DNA of 64,000 bases from Chitinimonas taiwanensis DSM 18899 (lineage in GTDB: Bacteria > Pseudomonadota > Gammaproteobacteria > Burkholderiales > Chitinimonadaceae). A program made the position numbers and the translations under genes. Positions 56,744-64,000 of the stretch are shown piece by piece. The notes beneath the pieces are model-generated. The model was not told the DNA's origin, did no database searches, and saw only the letters and a list, made by a program, of their open reading frames with translations. Location: the NCBI RefSeq assembly GCF_900119825.1, contig NZ_FPKR01000004.1:1-64000 (forward strand), given 5' to 3'. Each line of letters begins with the position of its first letter. The stretch's first letter is position 1.

Positions 56744-58936
56744 ATGCCTTTGCACCAACTTCCGCGCGGCCTGCGCCGCACTCTGTATACCCTGGCGGGC
56801 ATGCTGGCCCTGGTGGCCGCTCTGCCGCTGATCGACCTCGCCCCCTTGCGCGAGCAGATGGCGGCCGATGCCAGCGCCTCGCTAGGCCGGCGCGTCGAGA
56901 TCGGCGCGGTACGCCTAGCCCTATTGCCGCGCCCGAATGTGACCCTGGAAAACGTGGCGATGAGCGAGCCGGATGGGCATGCGCTGTTTGCCCGTTTCGA
57001 CAGCGCGCGCTTTTCGCTCGGCTGGGGCAGCTTGCTCAAGCGCCGTGCCGAGCTTGCCGATGCACGGGTCAGTGGGCTGCGCATGGTGGCTTTCCCGCTG
57101 GATGATGGTCGGCTAAATTTTGATGACTTGCTCACCCGGCGCCCAAAGGACAAGCGCATCAGCTGGCAGCTGAGCCGGTTGGACCTGGTCGATGCCGCGC
57201 TCGATTGGCGTAGTCAGGATGGGCGCATTACCCGTTACAGCCAGCTCGATCTGCATGCGCTGAATCCGGAAGGCGAGGATGGTGCGATTACCGTGCAGGG
57301 CAAGCTGGCGGCGCCCGAATGGGGCGGCAGCCTGCGTATCGACAGCCAGCTGCGTGTACAGCGCGACCAGCTGGCGGCCAGCCTGAAAGGCTTCAAGCTG
57401 GCCATCAACGTAGAAACCCAGGAGTGGCACGATGGCCGCTTCGTGCTCAGCGGTGATCTGAATGCCGCTGTGGCGCCCTGGCGTGGCGTGTTGAGCAACG
57501 CGGCGGCGCAGGCCAGTATGCAGCATGGCGAGCGGCGCTGGCAGGCTGCCTTCAAGACCCCGGCGCTGCGCCTGGATGAGGCCGGGCTATCCACCGGCCG
57601 TCTGGAAGCCGATTTCGGCATCAAGAGCAGTGGTCAGGAGGTGGCCGGCCAGTTGCGCGTCGAGCAGCTGGCGGCCGATGCCGCCGGCAGCCTAGTCGCC
57701 AACGCCGCGCGCCTGCGCCTGCAGCTCTTGGACGAGCAACAGAATGCTCAGCTGGATTTCGAGAGTCCGCTGCGCATCGAAGGCTGGCGCAAGGTGGCAT
57801 TGGAGGGCTTCAATCTGACCGGTGCCTACCGCAACAAGGCGCTGCCGCGCGGGGCGATCAAGCTCGAACTCGGTGGCCGGGCGGCGCTTGATCTGGCGCG
57901 CGAGCGTTTCGACTGGGATAGCCGCGGCCTGCTGGATGCGGCGCCGGTAGCGGCGCAGATTTCCCTAGAGGACTTCGTCAGCCCCAAGTATGCGTTTGGC
58001 TTTGATCTGGCCAAGCTCGACCTGACCCCCTATCTGCCTGCCGCCGAGGGCGCGCCCTTGCTGGATGCCGAGCAAGCCCTTGACTGGCGCTGGCTTGCGC
58101 AGCTGAATGCACGTGGCGACGTGCGCCTGGGCGAGCTCAATATCGGCAAGGTGCGTCTGTTCAATCTGCAAGCCCATGTCGAGGCCGCCAAGAAGCAGCT
58201 GGTACTGGAGCCGCTGGCAGCCGATATCTACGGTGGCCAGCTCAAGGGGCGGCTGCAGCTCGATACCAGCCGCGCCCCGCGCCTGCGCCTGACCCAGACC
58301 TTGTCGGGCATGGAGATCGCCGCGCTGCTGTCCGACACCGTGGGGCTTGAACGCCTGTCTGGGCGTGGCAATGTGAATCTGGATGTGAATACCTCGGCAC
58401 GCAGCCTGCACAGCCTGCGCAGCGGGCTATCGGGCCGGGTGGACCTGATGCTGACCCGCGGCACCATCGCCGGTATGGACGTGGGCGATATGCTGCGCGG
58501 CCTGCGCAGCAATCTGGCTAAGCTGACCGGCGACATCATCCCGGCCGATACCGCGCGCCGTACGCGCTTCTCCGATCTATCCGCGCGCTTTGTGCTGAAA
58601 GACGGCGTGGCGGAGAACCGTGACCTGCAGGTACGCGCACCTTTCTTCAAGCTGGGCGGCAGTGGGCGCTTCGACCTTGGCCGTGGCCAGGTCGATTACC
58701 TCTTGCAGGCCGAGGTGGGCGGTGGCAGCGGCATTCCCGAGCTGGACGCCCTGCGCGGCGTGGTGATCCCCATCCAACTGGCCGGCTCACTCGCCTCGCC
58801 CACCTACCGTGTGGACACCAGCGCGCTGCGCGAGAAACTGGTCAAGCCCACGGCACCGGCCAGCGCACCGACTGCGCCAGGTAAGGCGGCAGCGCCAGCC
58901 CTTAATAGCAAGGCCGCACCAGCCAAGGGGCGTTAA
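56744..58936 (+). CDS. AsmA family protein
   Basis: The 730-aa protein has an N-terminal membrane anchor (LYTLAGMLALVAALPLIDL) and a long periplasmic part of beta-strand repeats, the AsmA/DUF748 pattern that resembles bridge-like lipid-transfer proteins. Family motifs include LLPRPNVTLENVAMSEPDG near the start and, in the C-terminal AsmA_2 domain, LARGTIAGMDVGD-type sequence (LMLTRGTIAGMDVGDML). AsmA-like proteins take part in phospholipid transport to the outer membrane. The C-terminal 35 residues are Ala/Pro/Lys-rich and probably disordered. Confidence 0.85.
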   Translation: MPLHQLPRGLRRTLYTLAGMLALVAALPLIDLAPLREQMAADASASLGRRVEIGAVRLALLPRPNVTLENVAMSEPDGHALFARFDSARFSLGWGSLLKRRAELADARVSGLRMVAFPLDDGRLNFDDLLTRRPKDKRISWQLSRLDLVDAALDWRSQDGRITRYSQLDLHALNPEGEDGAITVQGKLAAPEWGGSLRIDSQLRVQRDQLAASLKGFKLAINVETQEWHDGRFVLSGDLNAAVAPWRGVLSNAAAQASMQHGERRWQAAFKTPALRLDEAGLSTGRLEADFGIKSSGQEVAGQLRVEQLAADAAGSLVANAARLRLQLLDEQQNAQLDFESPLRIEGWRKVALEGFNLTGAYRNKALPRGAIKLELGGRAALDLARERFDWDSRGLLDAAPVAAQISLEDFVSPKYAFGFDLAKLDLTPYLPAAEGAPLLDAEQALDWRWLAQLNARGDVRLGELNIGKVRLFNLQAHVEAAKKQLVLEPLAADIYGGQLKGRLQLDTSRAPRLRLTQTLSGMEIAALLSDTVGLERLSGRGNVNLDVNTSARSLHSLRSGLSGRVDLMLTRGTIAGMDVGDMLRGLRSNLAKLTGDIIPADTARRTRFSDLSARFVLKDGVAENRDLQVRAPFFKLGGSGRFDLGRGQVDYLLQAEVGGGSGIPELDALRGVVIPIQLAGSLASPTYRVDTSALREKLVKPTAPASAPTAPGKAAAPALNSKAAPAKGR

Positions 58937-58989
58937 GGCGCCGGCTGGCGTTTTCCCGGTGGCCGCCTTCGCTGGGTTTGGGGACTAAG

Positions 58990-59004
58990 CTTGTCTATAC
59001 AAAT
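58990..59004 (+). promoter_or_regulatory. probable HutC operator upstream of hutH
   Basis: The sequence CTTGTCTATACAAAT contains the near-palindrome TTGT-CTAT-ACAA, matching the half-sites of HutC operators known in enterobacteria and pseudomonads. It lies 49 bases upstream of the hutH ATG, and the HutC gene is the next gene. Confidence 0.65.
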
Positions 59005-59052
59005 CGACCGGTGTAGTCTTTGCGCCATCCCGCAATCGATGATGGAATGGCC

Positions 59053-60582
59053 ATGCAGACTCTTACCCTGACCCCCGGCAAACTCTCCCTGGCCCAGCTG
59101 CGCCAGATCATGGCCGGTGGCGTACAGATCACCCTGGACCCGGCCGCGGTGACGGGCATCGAGGCCGGTGCGCGCGCCGTGGCCGCCATCGTGGCCAAGG
59201 GAGCGCCGGCCTATGGCATCAACACCGGTTTCGGCCGCCTGGCCTCCACCCATATTCCGGCCGATCAGCTCGAGCTGCTGCAGAAGAATCTGGTGCTCTC
59301 GCATGCGGTGGGCGTGGGCGAGCCGCTGTCGGCGCCCATCGTGCGCGTGCTGATGACGCTGAAGATTTCCAGTATGGGGCGCGGTTTCTCCGGCATCCGC
59401 CTCGAGGTGATCGCAGCCCTGCTCAAGCTGCTGAATGCCGATGTGCTGCCCATCATCCCCGCCAAGGGCTCGGTCGGCGCTTCGGGCGATCTGGCCCCGC
59501 TGGCCCATATGGCGGCCGTACTGCTGGGTGTGGGCGAGGTGATGGTTGGTGCGCAACGTCTGCCTGCCGCTGAGGGCTTGGCCCGTGTCGGCCTGCAACC
59601 GCTGACCCTGGCCGCCAAGGAAGGCCTGGCGCTCCTGAATGGCACCCAGGCATCCACCGCAATTGCCATCGTCAATCTGTTCAGCATCGAAAACCTGTAC
59701 CGCACTGCCCTGGTGGCTGGTGCGTTGAGCGTGGATGCGGCCGCCGGCTCGGTCTCCCCTTTCGACGCACGTATTCACCAGCTGCGCGGCCATGCCGGCC
59801 AGATCGCGGCGGCTGCCGCCTACCGCACCCTGCTGGCCGGTTCCGGCATCAATCAGAGCCACCAGAACTGCGATAAGGTGCAGGACCCGTACAGCCTGCG
59901 CTGCCAGCCCCAGGTCATGGGCGCGGTGCTCGACCAGATCCACCATGCGGCCAGCGTGCTGCTGACCGAGGCCGACGCGGTATCCGACAACCCGCTGGTC
60001 TTCCCGGATACTGGCGAGGTGATCTCGGGTGGCAACTTCCACGCCGAACCGGTTGCCTTCGCCGCCGATAATCTGGCGATTGCCCTGTCCGAGATCGGCG
60101 CCCTGGCCGAGCGGCGCATCGCCTTGCTGATCGACGCCACGCTGTCCGGCCTGCCGCCCTTCCTGGTGCGTGATGGCGGGGTGAATTCCGGCTTCATGAT
60201 TGCTCATGTGACTGCCGCGGCGCTGGCCAGCGAGAACAAGACGCTTGCCCATCCGGCCTCGGTGGATAGCCTGCCGACCTCGGCCAATCAGGAAGACCAT
60301 GTGTCCATGGCCACCTTTGCCGCGCGCAAGCTGGGCGAAATCGCCGAGAATGTCGGCTACATCCTGGCAATCGAGCTGCTGGCCGCGGCGCAGGGCGTGG
60401 ATCTGCGCGCCCCGCACCAGACTTCGCCCCAGCTCTTGCCGGCCATGCAGCTGATCCGTCAGCATGTGCAGCATTACGATATCGACCACTACTTCGCCCC
60501 GGATATCGCCATCATGGCGGATCTGGTCAAACAAGGCGCCTTTGCGGCGCTCTCTCCCCTGAGCTTCGAATCACAGCGATGA
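59053..60582 (+). CDS. hutH: histidine ammonia-lyase
   Basis: HutH removes ammonia from L-histidine to give urocanate, the first step of histidine catabolism. The 509-aa product has the MIO-forming triad Ala143-Ser144-Gly145 in [16 protein letters not shown], and other signatures such as [23 protein letters not shown] and [16 protein letters not shown]. An ATG 6 bases upstream would add Met-Ala. The stop overlaps the hutC start (ATGA). hutU, hutI and hutG are not in the window. Confidence 0.96.
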   Translation: MQTLTLTPGKLSLAQLRQIMAGGVQITLDPAAVTGIEAGARAVAAIVAKGAPAYGINTGFGRLASTHIPADQLELLQKNLVLSHAVGVGEPLSAPIVRVLMTLKISSMGRGFSGIRLEVIAALLKLLNADVLPIIPAKGSVGASGDLAPLAHMAAVLLGVGEVMVGAQRLPAAEGLARVGLQPLTLAAKEGLALLNGTQASTAIAIVNLFSIENLYRTALVAGALSVDAAAGSVSPFDARIHQLRGHAGQIAAAAAYRTLLAGSGINQSHQNCDKVQDPYSLRCQPQVMGAVLDQIHHAASVLLTEADAVSDNPLVFPDTGEVISGGNFHAEPVAFAADNLAIALSEIGALAERRIALLIDATLSGLPPFLVRDGGVNSGFMIAHVTAAALASENKTLAHPASVDSLPTSANQEDHVSMATFAARKLGEIAENVGYILAIELLAAAQGVDLRAPHQTSPQLLPAMQLIRQHVQHYDIDHYFAPDIAIMADLVKQGAFAALSPLSFESQR

Positions 60583-61274
60583 GCACACCCGCCTACCAGC
60601 AGATCAAGGATTACGTCCTGGCCGCCATTCACGCCGGAGAGTGGCGCGAGGGTGACCAGATTCCATCCGAAAACGAGCTGGTCAGGCGCTTTGGTGTGGC
60701 GCGCATGACGGTGAACCGGGCGATCCGCGAACTGGCTGCCGAGGGCGTGCTCACGCGCAGCCAGGGCGCGGGCACCTTCGTGGCCGCCACCAAGTACCAG
60801 AGCACGCTGATTGAAATCAAGAGCATCGCGGACGAGATCCGCGCGCGCGGGCATATCCACAGCGCCGAGGTGCTCAAGCTGCAGGCGGTGAAAGCGGATG
60901 CGGCGCTGGCGGCGGAAATGGCCGTGGCGCTGGGCAGCAAGCTATTCCACTCGCTGATCCTGCATTACGAGAATGGCGTGCCGATTCAGCTCGAAGATCG
61001 CTGGGTCAACCCGACCTTGGCGCCGGATTATCTGGGGCAGGACTACACGCGCAGCACACCGAATGAATACCTGATGCGGGCCGCACCGCTGGCGCGCGTC
61101 GAGTACCGGATCGAGGCCAGCCGGCCCGATCGCACCGCACGTGCCAAGCTGGCCATGGAGCGCGATGAACCTTGCCTGGTGCTGCACCGGCGTACCTTCT
61201 CGGCTGGGCAGGTGGCCAGCATGGTGCGCCTCTACCATCCGGCGGGGCGCTATCAGTTCAGCGGGCATTTCTAA
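60579..61274 (+). CDS. hutC: histidine utilization repressor HutC
   Basis: The 231-aa protein is a GntR-family regulator of the HutC subfamily: a winged helix in residues 1-72 ([20 protein letters not shown], then [20 protein letters not shown]), and a C-terminal UTRA effector domain with [16 protein letters not shown]. HutC represses hut genes and is released by urocanate. It is translationally coupled to hutH and probably controls it through the operator upstream, giving autoregulation. Confidence 0.95.
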   Translation: MSTPAYQQIKDYVLAAIHAGEWREGDQIPSENELVRRFGVARMTVNRAIRELAAEGVLTRSQGAGTFVAATKYQSTLIEIKSIADEIRARGHIHSAEVLKLQAVKADAALAAEMAVALGSKLFHSLILHYENGVPIQLEDRWVNPTLAPDYLGQDYTRSTPNEYLMRAAPLARVEYRIEASRPDRTARAKLAMERDEPCLVLHRRTFSAGQVASMVRLYHPAGRYQFSGHF

Positions 61275-61309
61275 GCCACCGGTACCTGGCGGACAGCGCT
61301 GCTGCGGAT

Positions 61310-61804
61310 CTATTGCTGGTCAGCCACCCGCGCCAGTGCGATATTGCCGGCCTGCTGCTCAGCTAGGTCAGCCAGCTTGCGGTCTGCATCGCGCAAGCGG
61401 CTGGCCAGCATGATGGCCAGATTGCGATACAGCTTGGCCGCCTGGGCGTGGGTCCACAGCATGCCATCGCGGTCATAGACGAGTACGCGCACCGTCTCGG
61501 CGCACTCCACACTGGCCGAGCGTTCGCCGTGATCGAGCAGGGCCAGCTCGCCAAAGGTTTCCCCTGGCCCAAGTCGCGCCAACTCGTGTTCGCACACACC
61601 CGAGAAGCGCTTGACCACTACGCTGCCCGATAGCAACACATACAGCGCGCGACCTGGCTGACCTTCCATGACCAGGCGCTGACCAGGCGGATGGCTTTCG
61701 ACCCGGCAATGCGCCATGAAGTCGCGTGCCTCGTCGGCTGTGAAGCCCTCGAACAGGCGGACCGAGGCGATCAGTTTCTGGACCAGGGCTTCGTTGTGCA
61801 GCAT
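61310..61804 (-). CDS. cyclic nucleotide-binding domain protein
   Basis: The 164-aa protein is essentially one cNMP-binding domain: PPGQRLVMEGQPGRALYVLL, then GETFGELALLDHGERSASV, the phosphate-binding cassette. There is no C-terminal helix-turn-helix, so it is not a CRP-type regulator; the end is a short helical tail. The cassette lacks the full FGELALL-xx-PRxA pattern (HGERSAS replaces it), so cAMP binding is possible but not certain. It starts 7 bases after mpl ends and belongs to the same operon. Confidence 0.83.
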   Translation of the reverse strand: MLHNEALVQKLIASVRLFEGFTADEARDFMAHCRVESHPPGQRLVMEGQPGRALYVLLSGSVVVKRFSGVCEHELARLGPGETFGELALLDHGERSASVECAETVRVLVYDRDGMLWTHAQAAKLYRNLAIMLASRLRDADRKLADLAEQQAGNIALARVADQQ

Positions 61805-61811
61805 GGCGGCC

Positions 61812-63218
61812 TCAGTGTGCGCTGCGCGCTTGCAGGCGATCGAGCAGGCGCTGATGGATGCCGCCAAAACCGCCATTACTCATCACCAGGATCTGGTCGC
61901 CTGGGCGTGCTTCGGCCAGGATGGCTTCGATCAGCAGGTCCATATCGTCCAGCGTCTGTGCCAGTGCGCCAAGCGGCGTCAGCGCCTCGGCCGGGCTCCA
62001 ACCCAACTTGGCTGCATAGCAGAACACTTTGTCGGCCTCGCGCAGGCTATCGGCCAGCGCGGCCTTCATCACGCCCAGTTTCATGGTGTTGGAGCGTGGC
62101 TCCAGCACGGCCAGGATGCGTGCGGCCCCCACCTTGCTGCGTAAGCCCGCTACCGTGGTGGCAATCGCGGTTGGATGGTGGGCGAAGTCGTCGTATACCG
62201 TCACGCCATCGGCTACACCGCGCACCTCCATGCGTCGTTTCACATTGCGGAACTCGGCCAGTGCGGCAATGCCAACTTCGGGGGTGACGCCGACATGGCG
62301 GGCGGCGGCCAGCGCGGCCAGGGCGTTCTGGGTATTGTGCTCGCCCATCAGATCCCAGCGCAGCCGGCCCTGCGCACGCCCATCCAGCAGCACCTCGAAG
62401 CCGTCGTCGTAACGCGTACCGGCTTGCCAGCCCTTGGCCTCGTCGGCCGGGGCAGCGAAGTACTCGACATCCGACCAGCAGCCACGCGCCAGTACACGCT
62501 GCAAGCTGTCCTCGCCGCCATTGACCACTAGGCGCCCCTGGCCGGGTACGGTACGTACCAGGTGATGAAACTGGGTTTCGATGGCGGGCAGATCGGCGAA
62601 GATGTCTGCGTGGTCAAATTCCAGATTGTTCAGAATGGCCGTGCGTGGCTGGTAGTGGACGAATTTGGAGCGCTTATCAAAAAAGGCGGTGTCATATTCG
62701 TCTGCTTCAATGACGAAGAAGGGTGAACGTCCACCTGGCTCCTGACGCGGTTCGCCCGGCGCACGGGCCGAGACACCAAAGTTTTCCGGCACACCGCCTA
62801 CCAGAAAGCCCGGTGCGAGGCCGGCGTACTCGAGTATCCAGGCCAGCATCGAGGTGGTGGTGGTCTTGCCATGGGTGCCTGCCACCGCCAGCACCCATTT
62901 GGGTGCTTGGCGGTCGCGCAGCACATGCTCGGCCAGCCATTGTGGGCCGGAGATGTACGGCAGACCGGCATTCAGAATGGCTTCCATCAGTGGGTTGCCA
63001 CGCGTCACCACATTGCCGATGACATAAATATCGGCACCGAGATTGATCTGTTCCGGCGCGTAGCCTTCAATGAGCTGTATGCCGGCCGCTTCCAGCTGTG
63101 TACTCATCGGCGGGTATACATTGGCATCGCAGCCGGTTACCGTATGACCTGCGCTGCGCGCCAGCTGGGCAATGCCGCCCATGAAGGTGCCGCAAATGCC
63201 TAGGATATGAATATGCAT
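61812..63218 (-). CDS. mpl: UDP-MurNAc:L-alanyl-gamma-D-glutamyl-meso-diaminopimelate ligase
   Basis: Mpl reattaches the recycled murein tripeptide to UDP-MurNAc and so feeds peptidoglycan recycling. The 468-aa Mur-ligase has the start MHIHILGICGTFMGGIAQLA, typical for Mpl, the ATP loop AVAGTHGKTTTTSML, the EADEYDTAFFDKRSKFVHY block, and MGEHNTQNALAALAA. The chosen ATG at 63218 matches the E. coli start; an ATG 8 codons upstream is also open. It is followed directly by the cNMP-domain gene. Confidence 0.94.
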   Translation of the reverse strand: MHIHILGICGTFMGGIAQLARSAGHTVTGCDANVYPPMSTQLEAAGIQLIEGYAPEQINLGADIYVIGNVVTRGNPLMEAILNAGLPYISGPQWLAEHVLRDRQAPKWVLAVAGTHGKTTTTSMLAWILEYAGLAPGFLVGGVPENFGVSARAPGEPRQEPGGRSPFFVIEADEYDTAFFDKRSKFVHYQPRTAILNNLEFDHADIFADLPAIETQFHHLVRTVPGQGRLVVNGGEDSLQRVLARGCWSDVEYFAAPADEAKGWQAGTRYDDGFEVLLDGRAQGRLRWDLMGEHNTQNALAALAAARHVGVTPEVGIAALAEFRNVKRRMEVRGVADGVTVYDDFAHHPTAIATTVAGLRSKVGAARILAVLEPRSNTMKLGVMKAALADSLREADKVFCYAAKLGWSPAEALTPLGALAQTLDDMDLLIEAILAEARPGDQILVMSNGGFGGIHQRLLDRLQARSAH

Positions 63219-63299
63219 GGGGTGCTTGGATTCCGGTTTCATCCGCTGTCTGGCGGGCTAAGGCTAGTGAAGCTCTGGTAAAATCAGAGGTTAATGACA

Positions 63300-64000
63300 A
63301 TGAACGAGCGCCCGATGACGTCTCCGCACTCGCCAACGCTGACGCCGGCCGATATCGCCCGCGTGGCCTTGAAGCGCCTTGCCGAGCTTGGCTTGCCGCC
63401 AACGCCTGAGAATTACACCAAATTCTACAACGCTATTGCCGCCATCAAGTCACCGACGGACAAGAGCGATGCCGAACTGAAGAGTGCGTATCAGGTGCTG
63501 TTCCGTGTATCCGATGTACTGGATGGCATGAGCGATACCTCGGAAACGCTGTTGGAAGACCTGGTGCGCGGCGGCGAGGTGATGAGCCAGTCGCTGGATG
63601 CCTTGCGTTCCCGCTCTGACCCGACCGCGGTTAAGGAAGTATTGAGCACCCTGATCGAATCGACCGATTCGGTTTGCCAGACCGTCAGTAACTCGCACCG
63701 CGATCTGCAGGAGTTGAAGTCGGCCGTCGACAAGATCCAGTCCGACCTTGCCATCAACCGCAAGACGCTCGAACAGGATCCGCTGACCGGCGCGCTGAAT
63801 CGTCAGGGCCTTGAACATATGCTGGCGCGTGAGGTGAAGCGGGCCAGACGTGGTCAGCTTGCTCTCTCGGTGGCCATCATCGACCTGGATGACTTCAAGC
63901 AGGTCAACGACCGTTTTGGTCACCTGGTCGGCGACAAGGTGCTCGTGCACTTTGCCAGCGTAACCAAGGCCGTGCTGCGTGAGAGCGATGTGCTGGTCCG
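63300..64000 (+). CDS. diguanylate cyclase (GGDEF), cut by the window end
   Basis: The open frame runs to the end of the window without a stop. The N-terminal 150 residues are helical and soluble, probably a coiled sensor region (SDVLDGMSDTSETLLEDLVR and similar). The GGDEF domain starts with DPLTGALNRQGLEHML and continues DLDDFKQVNDRFGHLVGDKV. The GGDEF signature itself lies beyond the window, so activity cannot be judged. Domain order and the lack of membrane helices indicate a cytoplasmic enzyme making cyclic di-GMP. ATG 63300 has AGAGG 9 bases upstream; ATGs at 63294 and 63315 are alternatives. Confidence 0.87.
   Translation, partial: MNERPMTSPHSPTLTPADIARVALKRLAELGLPPTPENYTKFYNAIAAIKSPTDKSDAELKSAYQVLFRVSDVLDGMSDTSETLLEDLVRGGEVMSQSLDALRSRSDPTAVKEVLSTLIESTDSVCQTVSNSHRDLQELKSAVDKIQSDLAINRKTLEQDPLTGALNRQGLEHMLAREVKRARRGQLALSVAIIDLDDFKQVNDRFGHLVGDKVLVHFASVTKAVLRESDVLV

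Overview
The window looks like a chromosomal segment of a GC-rich Gram-negative betaproteobacterium. The order Neisseriales (Chromobacteriaceae/Chitinibacteraceae type) is my best guess, from a stand-alone heptose adenylyltransferase domain, PilU, the ClpS-ClpA pair next to a cold-shock gene, and the general look of the proteins. This is an inference without database comparison. Most of the window is ordinary core genome, densely coded on both strands, with GC-rich hairpin terminators between transcription units.

Layout. 1-300: the end of an rRNA operon (5S rRNA and its terminator). 450-9770: a mostly + strand series with a ferritin-like protein, the heptose adenylyltransferase, an MscS channel, a fatty-acid desaturase, a RidA protein, a MarC membrane protein, rpiA, phoU, an Ppx/GppA phosphatase and a CorA-type transporter. 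9978-22480: a DMT transporter, aceK-rluE divergent from icd, a cold-shock gene, clpS-clpA, dapE with an ArsC-like gene, pilU and fadD. 22688-31700: the transcription/translation/RNA block rimP-nusA-infB-rbfA-truB-rpsO-pnp, with a terminator-like leader before rimP and an unusual inverted repeat around a terminator between infB and rbfA. 31790-42260: acs, an MHS-type transporter, a LysR regulator, a CbiX-like protein, rpmB-rpmG, a Rep-type helicase, a small RHH protein, a DJ-1/PfpI protein and hemH.

42550-47657 is the accessory part and the most interesting one. It is a tandem array of four 5'-truncated RHS (rearrangement hotspot) toxin tips on the minus strand. Each has a nearly identical piece of the RHS core, then a different C-terminal tip, then a different small gene that starts 2-6 bases after the tip's stop codon or overlaps it by 4 bases (candidate immunity genes). 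No full-length rhs gene is present. Each core remnant is preceded within a few codons by an in-frame TGA. In two cassettes (B and C) a pure 8-G run at the core/tip junction puts the tip out of frame; in the other two the homologous run is interrupted and the frame is intact. A further 10-G run lies inside the tip of the first cassette. Cassettes B and C also share an 84-bp REP-like palindromic sequence at their 5' edge. The array reads as a reservoir of silent toxin-immunity cassettes, perhaps with slippage switches; decay or homopolymer sequencing error are the alternatives.

47700-64000 returns to core-like genes: a secreted protein, a CapA-type protein with a small secreted partner, a MoaD/ThiS-like protein paired with an Asp-box propeller protein, valS, an EamA transporter, a SapC-family protein, a thioesterase, an AsmA-family protein, hutH-hutC with a likely HutC operator, mpl with a cyclic-nucleotide-binding protein, and a diguanylate cyclase cut by the window end.

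Physiological threads: acetate and glyoxylate control (acs, aceK, icd with its phosphorylation serine), fatty-acid use and desaturation (fadD, desaturase), histidine breakdown (hutH/hutC), peptidoglycan precursor supply and recycling (dapE, mpl), and contact-dependent competition (RHS array).
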